This document shows positions 33,453 to 43,309 of a DNA stretch of 49,017 bases, piece by piece (the first letter of the stretch is position 1; every line of letters starts with the position of its first letter). The notes under the pieces are model-generated. The model was not told where the DNA came from, did no database searches, and saw only the letters and a program-made list of their open reading frames with translations. The stretch lies in the NCBI GenBank assembly GCA_947630835.1, contig CANRIZ010000019.1, positions 1 to 49,017 of the forward strand. The letters are read 5' to 3'. A program made the position numbers and the translations under genes. Source of the stretch: an uncultured Clostridia bacterium. GTDB lineage: Bacteria; Bacillota; Clostridia; Oscillospirales; Acutalibacteraceae.

Positions 33453-36400
33453 TTGCGCAATTTTTCTAAAGTCAGAGTATGGGAAGAAGAAATTACCATA
33501 CCCACATATGAAACGGGCAAGCCCGACAAAAACCCGTTGTTCCTTGAAAAAAGAGTGTATCAGGGCAGCAGCGGAAAAGTCTATCCGCACCCTGTAATAG
33601 ATAAGATATGCGATTTTGCGGTCGATAAAAAATACAAGGCGGTATTTCTTGAAAACGATTTTCTCAAAATTATGATATTGCCGCAGCTCGGCGGCAGAGT
33701 TCAAAGAGCTTACGACAAAACAAAAAACTATGATTTTGTTTATTACAACCATGTTATCAAACCTGCTCTTGTCGGGCTTGCGGGCCCGTGGGTTTCGGGC
33801 GGAATAGAATTTAACTGGCCCCAGCATCACAGGCCGAGTACCTTTGACGAGGTAAACTGCGCCTATCGCCAAAACGCCGACGGCAGCGCGACAATTATTG
33901 TAAGCGAAATAGAAAATATGTTCCATACAAAGGGCGAGACGGAATTTACGCTGTATCCGGATAAGGCGTATTTGGAGCTTAAAAATCATCTTTTTAACAG
34001 AACGGACGTTAAGCAGACTTTTCTTTGGTGGGCAAATCCCGCAGTTGCGGTAAACGAAAATTACCGCAGTATATTCCCTCCCGACGTTACGGCGGTTATG
34101 GATCATGGAAAGCGGGACGTTTCGACTTTTCCCATAGCGACGGGAACATATTATAAAGTGGATTACTCAAAGGGCGTCGATATTTCAATGTATAAAAATC
34201 TGCCCGTGCCTACGTCGTTTATGGCGGCGAAAAGCGATTTTGACTTTGTCGGCGGTTATGACGAGGGAGTAGGTGCGGGAATTCTCCATATAGCGGATCA
34301 TCATATATCGCCGGGCAAAAAGCAGTGGACTTGGGGCTGCGGAGATTTCGGAAAAGCCTGGGACAGAAACTTAACGGACGGGGACGGTCCGTATGTAGAG
34401 CTGATGGCAGGCTGTTTTACGGATAATCAACCGGATTTCAGCTTTATTGCGCCCATGGAGAGCAGGGATTTTACCCAGTACTTTATGCCGTATCATAATT
34501 TGGGTACGGTTCACAATGCAAACAAGGATTTATCGCTGCATATCGAAGTTGACGACAAGATTACTGTCAGGCTTTACTGCTCGGGAACGCTCGGAAAATG
34601 CGAAATCAAAATAAACGACGCGCTTTCAAAAGAGCTTGATTTGGTTTGCGCCAATACATACGAGATAAGCGCACCGAACACGGGTTACAAATTTGAAGAT
34701 ATAAACGTAAGCGTAATCAAAAACGGCAAAACGGTTCTATCATTTAACGGCGATGTAAAAAAGCAGGAAATTCCCGAACCCGCAAAACCCGCTCCCCTTC
34801 CGCAGGAATGTAAAAGCGCAGAGGAGCTGTATTTGTACGGTTTGCATATCGAGCAGTACCGCCATGCTACCCGCAGAGCGGAGGATTATTATATCGAGGG
34901 TCTGAAGCGCGATAAAACCGATATAAGGCTCAATAACGCTTACGGCTTGCTGTTGTTGAAAAAGGGACGAATAAAGGAAAGCGAAAGGTATTTCAAAGCC
35001 GCAATAGAAAAGCAGACTCAATTATCCCCCAATCCTATAAGCGGCGAAATATACTACAATCTCGGGCTGTGCCTGCTCTATAGAGGTAAGCTTAGCGAAG
35101 CATACGACGCATTTTACAAGTCTGCATGGAACGCAGAGACAAAGGGCAACGCGTATTTCTTTATGGCTCTTATCCGTTCAAGGCAGAATGATTATGAACC
35201 CGCATTGGAATTTGTTGATAACGCGCTGATTTACAATGCCCGTAATTTTAAAGCTCTCAACCTTAAAACAATGCTTTTAAAGGCGGTCGGAGGCGATTAT
35301 AAATCGAACGCCGAATACACGCTCTCTCTTGACAATCTCGATTTAGCCGCATTGCATTTGTCCGGCGGAGATACGGCAAAGCATATAATAAATCCGAATA
35401 TGCTTATAGACATAGCCCTTGAATTTGCCGCCGCCGGATTTTATGACGACGCTCTTAAACTGCTCGATACGGACAGCTCCGGTTACCCGATGATAAATTA
35501 TTATAGAGCGTATTGGGCTTTTCAATCGGGAAAAGAATATAAGACGCATCTTGAAAAAGCATTCGCCTGCAATCCGTTTTGCTGTTTTCCAAACAGGTTA
35601 GAGGATATTGAGGCGCTTGAGTTTGCCGTAAGAGAAAATCCGAAGGATTTTAAAGCTCCCTACTATCTCGGAAATCTTTATTATGACAGGGAGCGCCACA
35701 AAGACGCCGTTATGTGCTTTGAAAGGTCCGTCGCTTTGGGTTGTGATTTTGCAACGCCGTACCGCAATTTGGCATTGTTATATTATAACTGCGAGCATAA
35801 AGAGGATAAAGCTCTTGAAATGATGAGTAAAGCGTATTCAATGGACGAAACTGACGTAAGAATCCTTTATGAGCTTGATTTGCTAAAGAAGAGAATCGGG
35901 ATTTCGCCCGAAGAAAGACTTGCATTTTTGAAAAAACGCTTAAAAATTTTAACCTGCCGTGACGATTTATATATCGAATATATTACATTGCTGAATCTTA
36001 CGGGTAAATACGAAGAATCGCTCAGTTTAATTCTTTCGCATAAATTTCACCCGTGGGAGGGCGGAGAGGGAAAAGTCTCCGAACAGTATATCTTTTCCAA
36101 TGTTGCCGTTGCCGCAAAAAATCTTAAAAGCGGCGATATAAGGGCGGCTGCGGAGTATATGAGCAACAGCTTTGAATATCCGCACAATTTGGGAGAGGGC
36201 AAGCTGTACGGCGCGCAGGAAAATATGCAAAATTATTACCTCGGCCTTGCATATGAGAAAGTGGGAAAGCTCGATATTGCAAACGGATATTTTACAAAAG
36301 CGTCAAGCGGCTTGTCGGAGCCTGCGTCCGCAACCTATTACAACGATCAGCCGCCCGAAACGATTTTTTATCAGGGCTTGGCTCTGTTGAAGCTCGGCGA

Positions 36401-36695
36401 TACCGAAAAAGCAAATATGCGGTTTAGCAAGCTGATTTCCTACGCGGACGAGCATATTGACGACCGGGCGGAAATAGATTATTTCGCCGTATCGCTGCCC
36501 GATTTGCTTGTGTTTGAAAGCGACTTGAATCAGGCTAACAAAACGCATTGTATGTTTATGAAAGCTTTGGGGATGTACGGCTTAGGAGAAAAACGCGAAA
36601 GCAAATTACTGTTTGAACGCGCTTTGAAAGAGAATTGCAATAATTTCAAAATTGCCGCGCATTATCAATTCATATTTACGGAGGAAATGTTATGA
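33453..36695 (+). CDS. DUF5107 domain protein with C-terminal tetratricopeptide repeats
   Basis: 1080 aa, no signal peptide. The first ~340 residues form the DUF5107 galactose-mutarotase-like beta-sandwich (FLKIMILPQLGGRVQRAYDK; VSGGIEFNWPQHHRPSTFDE; QTFLWWANPAVAVNENY; QWTWGCGDFGKAWDRNLTDGDGPYVELMAG). A linker with PEPAKPAPLPQE near 445 leads to ~600 residues of TPR helices (EIYYNLGLCLLYRGKLSEAYDAFYKS; APYYLGNLYYDRERHKDAVMCFERS). The family accompanies GH2 enzymes in sugar loci, and the fold suggests carbohydrate binding or processing. TTG start at 33453 after AAGGGGAG is somewhat distant, so the true start may differ. Overlaps the GH2 gene by 4 nt. Confidence 0.88.
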   Translation: MRNFSKVRVWEEEITIPTYETGKPDKNPLFLEKRVYQGSSGKVYPHPVIDKICDFAVDKKYKAVFLENDFLKIMILPQLGGRVQRAYDKTKNYDFVYYNHVIKPALVGLAGPWVSGGIEFNWPQHHRPSTFDEVNCAYRQNADGSATIIVSEIENMFHTKGETEFTLYPDKAYLELKNHLFNRTDVKQTFLWWANPAVAVNENYRSIFPPDVTAVMDHGKRDVSTFPIATGTYYKVDYSKGVDISMYKNLPVPTSFMAAKSDFDFVGGYDEGVGAGILHIADHHISPGKKQWTWGCGDFGKAWDRNLTDGDGPYVELMAGCFTDNQPDFSFIAPMESRDFTQYFMPYHNLGTVHNANKDLSLHIEVDDKITVRLYCSGTLGKCEIKINDALSKELDLVCANTYEISAPNTGYKFEDINVSVIKNGKTVLSFNGDVKKQEIPEPAKPAPLPQECKSAEELYLYGLHIEQYRHATRRAEDYYIEGLKRDKTDIRLNNAYGLLLLKKGRIKESERYFKAAIEKQTQLSPNPISGEIYYNLGLCLLYRGKLSEAYDAFYKSAWNAETKGNAYFFMALIRSRQNDYEPALEFVDNALIYNARNFKALNLKTMLLKAVGGDYKSNAEYTLSLDNLDLAALHLSGGDTAKHIINPNMLIDIALEFAAAGFYDDALKLLDTDSSGYPMINYYRAYWAFQSGKEYKTHLEKAFACNPFCCFPNRLEDIEALEFAVRENPKDFKAPYYLGNLYYDRERHKDAVMCFERSVALGCDFATPYRNLALLYYNCEHKEDKALEMMSKAYSMDETDVRILYELDLLKKRIGISPEERLAFLKKRLKILTCRDDLYIEYITLLNLTGKYEESLSLILSHKFHPWEGGEGKVSEQYIFSNVAVAAKNLKSGDIRAAAEYMSNSFEYPHNLGEGKLYGAQENMQNYYLGLAYEKVGKLDIANGYFTKASSGLSEPASATYYNDQPPETIFYQGLALLKLGDTEKANMRFSKLISYADEHIDDRAEIDYFAVSLPDLLVFESDLNQANKTHCMFMKALGMYGLGEKRESKLLFERALKENCNNFKIAAHYQFIFTEEML

Positions 36696-38308
36696 GATAC
36701 AATATCCCTTTAAACAAATGGGAATTTTCTATAGGGGAGTCGGGTTTCAAAAAAAGCGTTACCGTGCCGCACACTTGGAACGTAGACGATGAGGTTATGA
36801 AGCACAGGGGAGAAGCCGAATACGAAACCAAGGTCTTTATTGACGAAAATTTAAAGGGCAAGCGGGCGCTTATTTCATTTAATGCGGTATATCATACGGC
36901 TAAGGTGTATATTAACGGAGCGTTCGCGGGTTGTCACATCCGTTCGGGGTTTACGCCGTTTGAATTTGAAATTACGGACAAGGTGATTTTCGGGGCGGAT
37001 AACCTGATAAAGGTTATTGCCGACAATGCCCATATTGCCGAAATGCTGCCGCACGGCGACGATTTCGACTGGGCGGACGACGGCGGAATTATCAGAAAGG
37101 CGGAGCTTAAATTTACCGAACCCGACGCCGTAAAATTTTTGCATGTGCAGGAAAATATAACTAAAATCAAGGACGGTCTGTGTTCGGGAAGCGTAAAAAT
37201 TTTTACCGAATTTTCGGACGGGAAGCCCCACGGCGGTACGTTGAGAATTACGGATTATTCGACCGGCGAAACGGTAACGGAAAAGCGCTTCGAGAGCATA
37301 GACGGGGAAGCCTCGGCGGATTTTGCGGGCTTAAAGCTTTGGAGCTGTTACGCTCCGAACCTGTACCTTGTTTCGCTTCAAACCGACAGCGATTTCTGCG
37401 AAATAAGGACGGGCTTCAGAAAAATTGAGGTCAAGGGTGAAAAAATACTGTTAAACGACAGCGAAATTTATCTTAAAGGCTGTGAATGGATGCCCGGCTC
37501 TCACCCGGATTACGGTATGGCGGAGCCGCTTGAACACAGTATCAAATGCCTTAAACAGTTGAAAAATGCGGGCTGTGTGTTTACCCGTTTCCATTGGCAG
37601 CAGGACGACGGGATTTTTGACTGGTGCGATGAAAACGGTTTGCTCGTTCAGGAGGAGATACCCTATTGGGGCTATCCGAAGCAGGCCGGGACGCTGCAGC
37701 TTGAAATAGCGAAACAGCAGGCGGACGAAATGGTTTATTTCCATAAAAATCATCCGTCAATAGTATTTTGGGGCGTGGGCAACGAGCTCGGTGCTCAAAC
37801 GCAGGAAACAATCAATTATGTAAAGGATATGGTAAGCTACTTTAAATCTATTGATTCAAGACGGCTTGTAAACTACGTTTCAAACACCCTTAGCAGGGTT
37901 GAAAACATTGATAAGGACGACGCAACGCTGTACGGGGACGTTGCGATGTGGAACGACTATCTGGGACTTTGGGAACCGAGTGACGATATAGAGAGCCATA
38001 TGTTAAGAACCTGCAAAAAGGCGGAGGGCATGCCGCTTGTGGTTTCCGAATTCGGGCTTTGCGAGCCGCATTTTAAGGGCGGAGACGCAGAACGAGCAAG
38101 AATACTCGAAGAAAGGCTTAAAATGTATGCCGAAATACCGAACGTCCAAGGCTATGTTTGGTTCTCCTTAAACGATTACCGAACCCATTGCGGCGAAGCG
38201 GGCGAGGACAAAATGCGCCGCCGTGTTCACGGCTCAACCGATTTATACGCAAACGAAAAGCCGTCGTACAGATTGCTTTGCAATTTGCAAAAGAATTTGA
38301 AAAAGTAA
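36692..38308 (+). CDS. glycoside hydrolase family 2 (beta-galactosidase/beta-glucuronidase type), short form
   Basis: 538 aa, cytoplasmic. The sugar-binding beta-sandwich (VTVPHTWNVDDEV, about 23-35; VYINGAFAGCHIRSGFTPFEFEIT) comes first. An Ig-like domain follows, then a TIM barrel with acid/base Glu365 in WGVGNELG and nucleophile Glu453 in VVSEFGL. It ends after the barrel, without the C-terminal domains of LacZ. Substrate not deducible; KNHPSIVFWGVGNE is common to glucuronidases and galactosidases. ATGA overlap with the DUF5107 gene implies coupled expression, and the two proteins likely act on the same oligosaccharide. Confidence 0.92.
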   Translation: MRYNIPLNKWEFSIGESGFKKSVTVPHTWNVDDEVMKHRGEAEYETKVFIDENLKGKRALISFNAVYHTAKVYINGAFAGCHIRSGFTPFEFEITDKVIFGADNLIKVIADNAHIAEMLPHGDDFDWADDGGIIRKAELKFTEPDAVKFLHVQENITKIKDGLCSGSVKIFTEFSDGKPHGGTLRITDYSTGETVTEKRFESIDGEASADFAGLKLWSCYAPNLYLVSLQTDSDFCEIRTGFRKIEVKGEKILLNDSEIYLKGCEWMPGSHPDYGMAEPLEHSIKCLKQLKNAGCVFTRFHWQQDDGIFDWCDENGLLVQEEIPYWGYPKQAGTLQLEIAKQQADEMVYFHKNHPSIVFWGVGNELGAQTQETINYVKDMVSYFKSIDSRRLVNYVSNTLSRVENIDKDDATLYGDVAMWNDYLGLWEPSDDIESHMLRTCKKAEGMPLVVSEFGLCEPHFKGGDAERARILEERLKMYAEIPNVQGYVWFSLNDYRTHCGEAGEDKMRRRVHGSTDLYANEKPSYRLLCNLQKNLKK

Positions 38309-38340
38309 TTTCATAAAAACTATATTTAATTTTTATTTAT

Positions 38341-38377
38341 GCGGGAAGGCTTTTCGGAGCTTTCCCGCAAGTTTTTT
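38341..38377 (+). terminator. terminator of the DUF5107-GH2 operon
   Basis: GCGGGAAGGC pairs with GCTTTCCCGC across TTTTCGGA, followed by AAGTTTTTT. The rest of the gap to murA (38378-38520) is AT-rich and shows no gene. Confidence 0.85.
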
Positions 38378-38523
38378 GAAAAAATTTGAAGAATTCTCTC
38401 GATTTTTCCGTAAATTTTGCCGCTTTTTGCCTTTAAATTCGCCTTAAAATCGTTTCGGCGAGCGAAAAAAGCGCAACAAATTAAAAAAAATACATAAAAA
38501 CCCTTTTATTTTGTGTTTGTTAG

Positions 38524-38532
38524 TGGTATAAT
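38524..38532 (+). promoter_or_regulatory. extended -10 promoter of murA
   Basis: TGGTATAAT (TG at 38524, TATAAT 38527-38532) is an extended -10 element with only a weak -35 (near 38504). The leader to the TTG start is about 72 nt. Confidence 0.6.
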
Positions 38533-38610
38533 ATCATCGTTAATGTGAATTTTTATCTGTAAAGCATTTCTATAAATTGTGTGAAAAATCAACAGAGGAG
38601 TGTAACGTCC

Positions 38611-39900
38611 TTGGAAAAGTTTGTAATTACCGGCGGCAATCCGTTAACGGGCGAAGTTTCCGTCAGCGGCGCCAAGAATGCCGTTGTTGCCATACTTCCT
38701 GCGACTATTCTTGCCGAAGATGTTTGCAGAATTGAAAATATACCGAACATAAGCGATGTTTCTTCCATGATAAAAATATTGAGCATTATGGGAGCGCATA
38801 TTAGATTTATAAATAAAAATACCATAGAAATCGACACAAGGCATATTAATTCTTATGTAGTGGAATACGAGCTTTCAAAACAGTTGAGAGCTTCTTACTA
38901 TCTTATAGGTGCGCTTTTGGGCAGGTTCAACAAGGCGGAGGTCGCAATGCCCGGCGGCTGTTATCTCGGCGTTCGTCCCATAGACCAGCATATTAAGGGC
39001 TTCGAGGCTCTGGGCGCAACCGTTACCATGGAGGAAAACGCCATGGTAAACGCAAAAGCGGAGAGGCTTTTGGGCAGTTCGATTTACCTCGACGTCGTTT
39101 CCGTCGGCGCAACGATAAACTGTATGCTTGCGGCGGTTAAGGCAAGGGGACTTACAATAATAGAAAACGCCGCAAAAGAGCCGCATATAGTTGACCTTGC
39201 CAACTTCCTTAACACTATGGGAGCGGATATAAGAGGCGCAGGTACGGACGTTATTAAAATCAGGGGTGTGGAAAAGCTCCATGGCTGCGAGTATTCCATA
39301 ATTCCCGACCAGATAGAAGCAGGCACCTATATGGTAGCCGCCGCCGCTACGCACGGAAACGTGCTTGTCAAGAATGTAATCCCCAAGCATTTGGAGGCGA
39401 TTACGGCAAAGCTTATAGAATGCGGCGTTAACGTTGAGGAATATGACGACGCGGTTAGAGTCAGCATGTCGGGCAGACCCGGGAGATGCAATATCAAAAC
39501 TATGCCCCATCCGGGATTCCCTACCGATATGCAGCCCCAGTTTGCGGTTTTGCTGAGCCTTGCAAAGGGGACAAGCATTATTTCGGAAAGCGTTTGGGAC
39601 AATCGCTTCCGCTATGCCGAGCAGCTCTCCAGAATGGGCGCAATAATTCATGTCGACGGTAAAACCGCCGTTGTTGAGGGCATTGAGAGCTTAAGGGGCG
39701 CGCCTATCAAGGCCGATGATTTAAGGGCAGGCGCCGCAATGCTCATAGCCGGTATGGCGGCTTCGGGCGTTTCCGAAATCGAAGAAATCCATCATATTGA
39801 GCGCGGTTACGAAAATGTAGTTGAAAAGTTCCGCTCTTTGGGCGCGTTAATAGAGAGAAAAGATTTTCCCGACAATAAAATCCAAATGGGAGCCGGATAA
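38611..39900 (+). CDS. murA: UDP-N-acetylglucosamine 1-carboxyvinyltransferase
   Basis: 429 aa, first committed step of peptidoglycan synthesis (enolpyruvyl transfer from PEP to UDP-GlcNAc). Lys22-Asn23 in SGAKNAVVA and the loop Cys117 in MPGGCYLGVRPIDQH are intact, so fosfomycin sensitivity is expected. TTG 38611 is chosen: AGAGGAG lies 10 nt before it and the protein then begins EKFVITGGNPL like other MurAs. A GTG at 38581 lacks a ribosome binding site. Clostridia often have two copies; the other is not here. Confidence 0.95.
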   Translation: MEKFVITGGNPLTGEVSVSGAKNAVVAILPATILAEDVCRIENIPNISDVSSMIKILSIMGAHIRFINKNTIEIDTRHINSYVVEYELSKQLRASYYLIGALLGRFNKAEVAMPGGCYLGVRPIDQHIKGFEALGATVTMEENAMVNAKAERLLGSSIYLDVVSVGATINCMLAAVKARGLTIIENAAKEPHIVDLANFLNTMGADIRGAGTDVIKIRGVEKLHGCEYSIIPDQIEAGTYMVAAAATHGNVLVKNVIPKHLEAITAKLIECGVNVEEYDDAVRVSMSGRPGRCNIKTMPHPGFPTDMQPQFAVLLSLAKGTSIISESVWDNRFRYAEQLSRMGAIIHVDGKTAVVEGIESLRGAPIKADDLRAGAAMLIAGMAASGVSEIEEIHHIERGYENVVEKFRSLGALIERKDFPDNKIQMGAG

Positions 39901-39969
39901 TCAGTATGGAGCCTTCTGTTTTGAAGACTCCATTTTAAATATTTTTTGTTTTGTGCGAGGTGCTTTCAG

Positions 39970-41643
39970 TTGACGGATAATGAAAAACTGGCAGAATTGC
40001 TTTTCGGCGATACAGACAAAACCGTTGAATATTTTGAAGAGAAATATCCCCCCAGGCAGCTTCCCGAGGGCGCGAGGGTAACAAGGTTCGCCCCGAGCCC
40101 CACGGGTTATTTGCATATAGGCGGGCTTTTCGGCGCTCTTACCGATATACTCACGGCAAAGGCGAGCGGCGGCGTTTCAGTGCTTAGAATTGAAGATACC
40201 GACAAAAAACGTGAGGTCGGCGACGGCTTGGAGGCGATTATAGACGGCTTCGAGGCTTTCGGCCTCGGCTTTGACGAGGGAGTTACGGGCATTGGAAGCC
40301 AAAAGGGGGATTACGGACCGTATATCCAGTCGGAAAGGCTTGAAATTTATTGGGCGGTAGCAAAAAGGCTTGTTTCGGAGGGTAAGGCGTACCCCTGCTT
40401 CTGCTCTGCCGAGGAGCTTGACGGCTTGCGCGCACAGCAGGAAAAAGAGGGCGCGGCGTTCGGCGGCTATTACGGTAAATGGGCTAAGTGCAGAAACCTT
40501 ACATATGCTCAGATAGAGGAAAAAATCAAAAACGGCGAGCAGTACGTGCTTCGTTTTCGCTCCGAGGGCAGCGAGGATAAGCGGATAGTTTTCGACGATA
40601 TAATCAAAAGCAAGATAGAGGTACCCGAGAATGTGATTGACGAGGTGCTGTTAAAGAGCAATAAGATACCGACCTATCATTTTGCGCATGTGTGCGACGA
40701 TCATTTTATGAGAACCACCCATGTGATAAGGGGAGAGGAATGGCTTTCCTCAATAGCAAAGCATATACAGATGTTTAAAGCCTGCGGGTTTAGACTGCCT
40801 AAGTACGCCCATACTCCGCAAATTATGAAAATTGACGATGAGGACGGCGCTAAGCGGAAATTCTCAAAGCGTAAAGACCCCGAAGCGGCTGTCAGCTACT
40901 TTGTTAAGGAGGGCTATCCCAAGGAGGCGCTTATCGAATACCTTATGGGACTGCTCAATTCAAATTTTGAAGATTGGCGCAGAGCAAACCCGTCTGCGGA
41001 CGTTTTCACCTTCCCCTTTAACCTAAAAAAAATGAGCGCAAGCGGCTGTCTGTTCGATTTGGTTAAGCTTGCCGACATAAGCAAAAACGCCGTTTCCGTT
41101 ATGAAGGCTCAAACCGTTTTTGAAAGGGTGTACGAGTGGGCTGAGGATTATGACGCGGAGCTTTACAGGCTGTTTTCGCTCGATACCGAAAAGGCGGTTC
41201 AAATTTTGAATATCGACAGGGAAAATCCCAAGCCGAGGAAGGATATTGCAAAGTGGTCGCAGGTTAAGGATTACGTTAGCTATTTTTACAGTGAAATTTA
41301 TGAGGAAAATTACAGCCTGCCCCAAAACATAAACGCCCGGGACGCCTGCAAAATAATCGAGGCGTATGAAAAAATTTTTGACGTTGACGATGACAAGCAG
41401 CTTTGGTTTGATAAGATTAAATCAATATGCGCTCCGCTCGGATTTACCGAAAATGTCAAGCAGTACAAGCAATCGCCCGAAGAGTTTAAGGGACATGTGG
41501 GCGACGTTTCGACAGTTATAAGAATTGCGCTTACCGGAAGAACCAATACGCCCGATTTGCATGCGATTATGCGTATTTTGGGCGACGGCGAGGTAAGAAC
41601 AAGGCTTGCGAGGGCAAAAAAAGCTTTTATGGAGGAAATTTAG
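39970..41643 (+). CDS. gltX: glutamyl-tRNA synthetase, clostridial long form
   Basis: 557 aa. After a ~45-residue N-terminal extension (KLAELLFGDTDKTVEYFEEK), the class I motifs are FAPSPTGYLHIGGLFGALT (HIGH variant) and KRKFSKRKDPEA (KMSKS variant). YPCFCSAEEL is the insert seen in GluRS. TTG 39970 follows GAGGTG; an open frame from 39946 has no such site. The extension with KYPPRQLPEGARVTRFAPSPTG is known in clostridial GluRS paralogues. It abuts glnS, so this copy probably charges only tRNA-Glu. Confidence 0.92.
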   Translation: MTDNEKLAELLFGDTDKTVEYFEEKYPPRQLPEGARVTRFAPSPTGYLHIGGLFGALTDILTAKASGGVSVLRIEDTDKKREVGDGLEAIIDGFEAFGLGFDEGVTGIGSQKGDYGPYIQSERLEIYWAVAKRLVSEGKAYPCFCSAEELDGLRAQQEKEGAAFGGYYGKWAKCRNLTYAQIEEKIKNGEQYVLRFRSEGSEDKRIVFDDIIKSKIEVPENVIDEVLLKSNKIPTYHFAHVCDDHFMRTTHVIRGEEWLSSIAKHIQMFKACGFRLPKYAHTPQIMKIDDEDGAKRKFSKRKDPEAAVSYFVKEGYPKEALIEYLMGLLNSNFEDWRRANPSADVFTFPFNLKKMSASGCLFDLVKLADISKNAVSVMKAQTVFERVYEWAEDYDAELYRLFSLDTEKAVQILNIDRENPKPRKDIAKWSQVKDYVSYFYSEIYEENYSLPQNINARDACKIIEAYEKIFDVDDDKQLWFDKIKSICAPLGFTENVKQYKQSPEEFKGHVGDVSTVIRIALTGRTNTPDLHAIMRILGDGEVRTRLARAKKAFMEEI

Positions 41644-43296
41644 ATGGACGAGATTAAAGCTTCTAATTTTATACACGATTTTATTGACAAGGACCTTGAG
41701 GACGGAGTGTATAACAGAGTCCAAACCCGTTTTCCTCCCGAACCCAACGGCTATTTGCACATAGGCCACGCCAAGGCTATTTGTATTGATTTCGGAACTG
41801 CCGAGAAATACGGCGGAGTATGTAATTTAAGGCTTGACGATACAAACCCCTCCAAGGAGGACGTCGAATACGTTGACGCAATAAAGCAGGATATCGAATG
41901 GCTCGGCTTTAAGTGGGACAAGTGCCTTTTTGCTTCAAGCTATTTTGATTTTATTTACGAATGTGCGGTAAAGCTTATCAACAAGGGACTTGCCTATGTT
42001 GACGACCTTACGGCGGAGGAAATAAGAGAATACAGGGGAACGCTTACCGAAGCCGGTAAAAACAGCCCTTACCGCAACAGAAGCGTTGAGGAAAACCTGG
42101 AGCTTTTCAAAAGAATGACGGACGGTGAATTTGAAAACGGCGAAAAGGTTTTGAGGGCAAAGATTGATATGGCGTCGCCAAATATCAATATGCGGGATCC
42201 CGTCATATACAGAATAGCCCATATTCCCCATCATCAAACCGGCGATAAGTGGTGCGTTTATCCCATGTACGATTTTGCCCACCCGCTTTCAGACGCAAGG
42301 GAGGGCGTAACTCATTCGCTTTGTTCGCTTGAATTTGAAAACCACAGACCGTTGTACGACTGGGTGCTTGAGGCGTGCGAAATAGAAGAGCCGCCCAGGC
42401 AGATTGAATTTGCGAGGCTCAACCTTAACTACAGCCTTACAAGCAAAAGAAAATGCCTTGCGCTTGTAAACGAGGGCATAGTTGACGGTTGGGACGACCC
42501 GAGAATGGTAACTCTCAGCGGAATGCGAAGAAGGGGCTATCCCGCAAAGGCGGTGCGCGATTTTTGCGATAAAATCGGAGTGTCAAAGGCGTATTCCGTG
42601 GTTGATATGAGCTTGCTTGAATCCTGCGTGCGGGACGCGTTAAACGATACTGCGCCCAGAGCAATGGCGGTGCTGGAGCCTCTTGAGCTTGAAATTACGA
42701 ATTATCCCGACGGAAAGGTTGAGGATATTGAAATAGCAAACCATCCCGACCACCCCGAAATGGGCGGCAAAACCGTTAAATTTTCAAAGCGCCTTTTTAT
42801 AGAGAAAAGCGATTTTATGGCTGAACCCGTCAAAAAATATTTCAGACTTTATCCCGGCAACGAGGTAAGACTTAAAGGCGCATATTTTGTAACCTGCACC
42901 GGCTTCGATACCGACTCGCACGGCAATCCTACTAAAATCTACTGCACCTACGACCCGCTGTCAAAGGGCGGAGAATCGCCCGACGGCAGGAAGGTGAAGG
43001 GTACAATTCACTGGGTCAGCGACGAGGATTGCTTTAAAGCGGAGGTGAGAATGTACAGCAGGTTGTTCAACGTACCCAATCCCTCCGACGAAACTAACGG
43101 GGATTTTAAGCAAAACCTCAATCCCGACTCGTTAAAGGTTTTGAACGACTGCCTTGTAGAGGGCAGCATCGAAAATGCAAAGGAGGGCGACGTGTTCCAG
43201 TTTATGCGCCGCGGTTATTTCTGCGTGGACAGGGATTCCGATAAAGATAAAAAGGTTTTCAATTTAACCGTTGAGCTTAATTCTTCCTGGAAATAA
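41644..43296 (+). CDS. glnS: glutaminyl-tRNA synthetase
   Basis: 550 aa. HIGH motif in PEPNGYLHIGHAKAICIDFG near residue 40, LRLDDTNPSKEDVEYVDAIK, and the KMSKS equivalent YSLTSKRKCLALV near 270. The C-terminal beta-barrel anticodon domain has TKIYCTYDPLSKGGESPDGRKVKGTIHWVS. Direct charging of tRNA-Gln is less common in Firmicutes than the GatCAB route but is known in some Clostridia. Start codon directly after the gltX stop: one operon. Confidence 0.96.
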   Translation: MDEIKASNFIHDFIDKDLEDGVYNRVQTRFPPEPNGYLHIGHAKAICIDFGTAEKYGGVCNLRLDDTNPSKEDVEYVDAIKQDIEWLGFKWDKCLFASSYFDFIYECAVKLINKGLAYVDDLTAEEIREYRGTLTEAGKNSPYRNRSVEENLELFKRMTDGEFENGEKVLRAKIDMASPNINMRDPVIYRIAHIPHHQTGDKWCVYPMYDFAHPLSDAREGVTHSLCSLEFENHRPLYDWVLEACEIEEPPRQIEFARLNLNYSLTSKRKCLALVNEGIVDGWDDPRMVTLSGMRRRGYPAKAVRDFCDKIGVSKAYSVVDMSLLESCVRDALNDTAPRAMAVLEPLELEITNYPDGKVEDIEIANHPDHPEMGGKTVKFSKRLFIEKSDFMAEPVKKYFRLYPGNEVRLKGAYFVTCTGFDTDSHGNPTKIYCTYDPLSKGGESPDGRKVKGTIHWVSDEDCFKAEVRMYSRLFNVPNPSDETNGDFKQNLNPDSLKVLNDCLVEGSIENAKEGDVFQFMRRGYFCVDRDSDKDKKVFNLTVELNSSWK

Positions 43297-43309
43297 AGGA
43301 GATGTCAAT

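Noticed and set aside
33252-34106. 284-codon antisense frame over the DUF5107 gene start
   Set aside because: It overlaps a long gene with clear family motifs and the AraC promoter; content is low-quality basic/aromatic translation typical of shadows.
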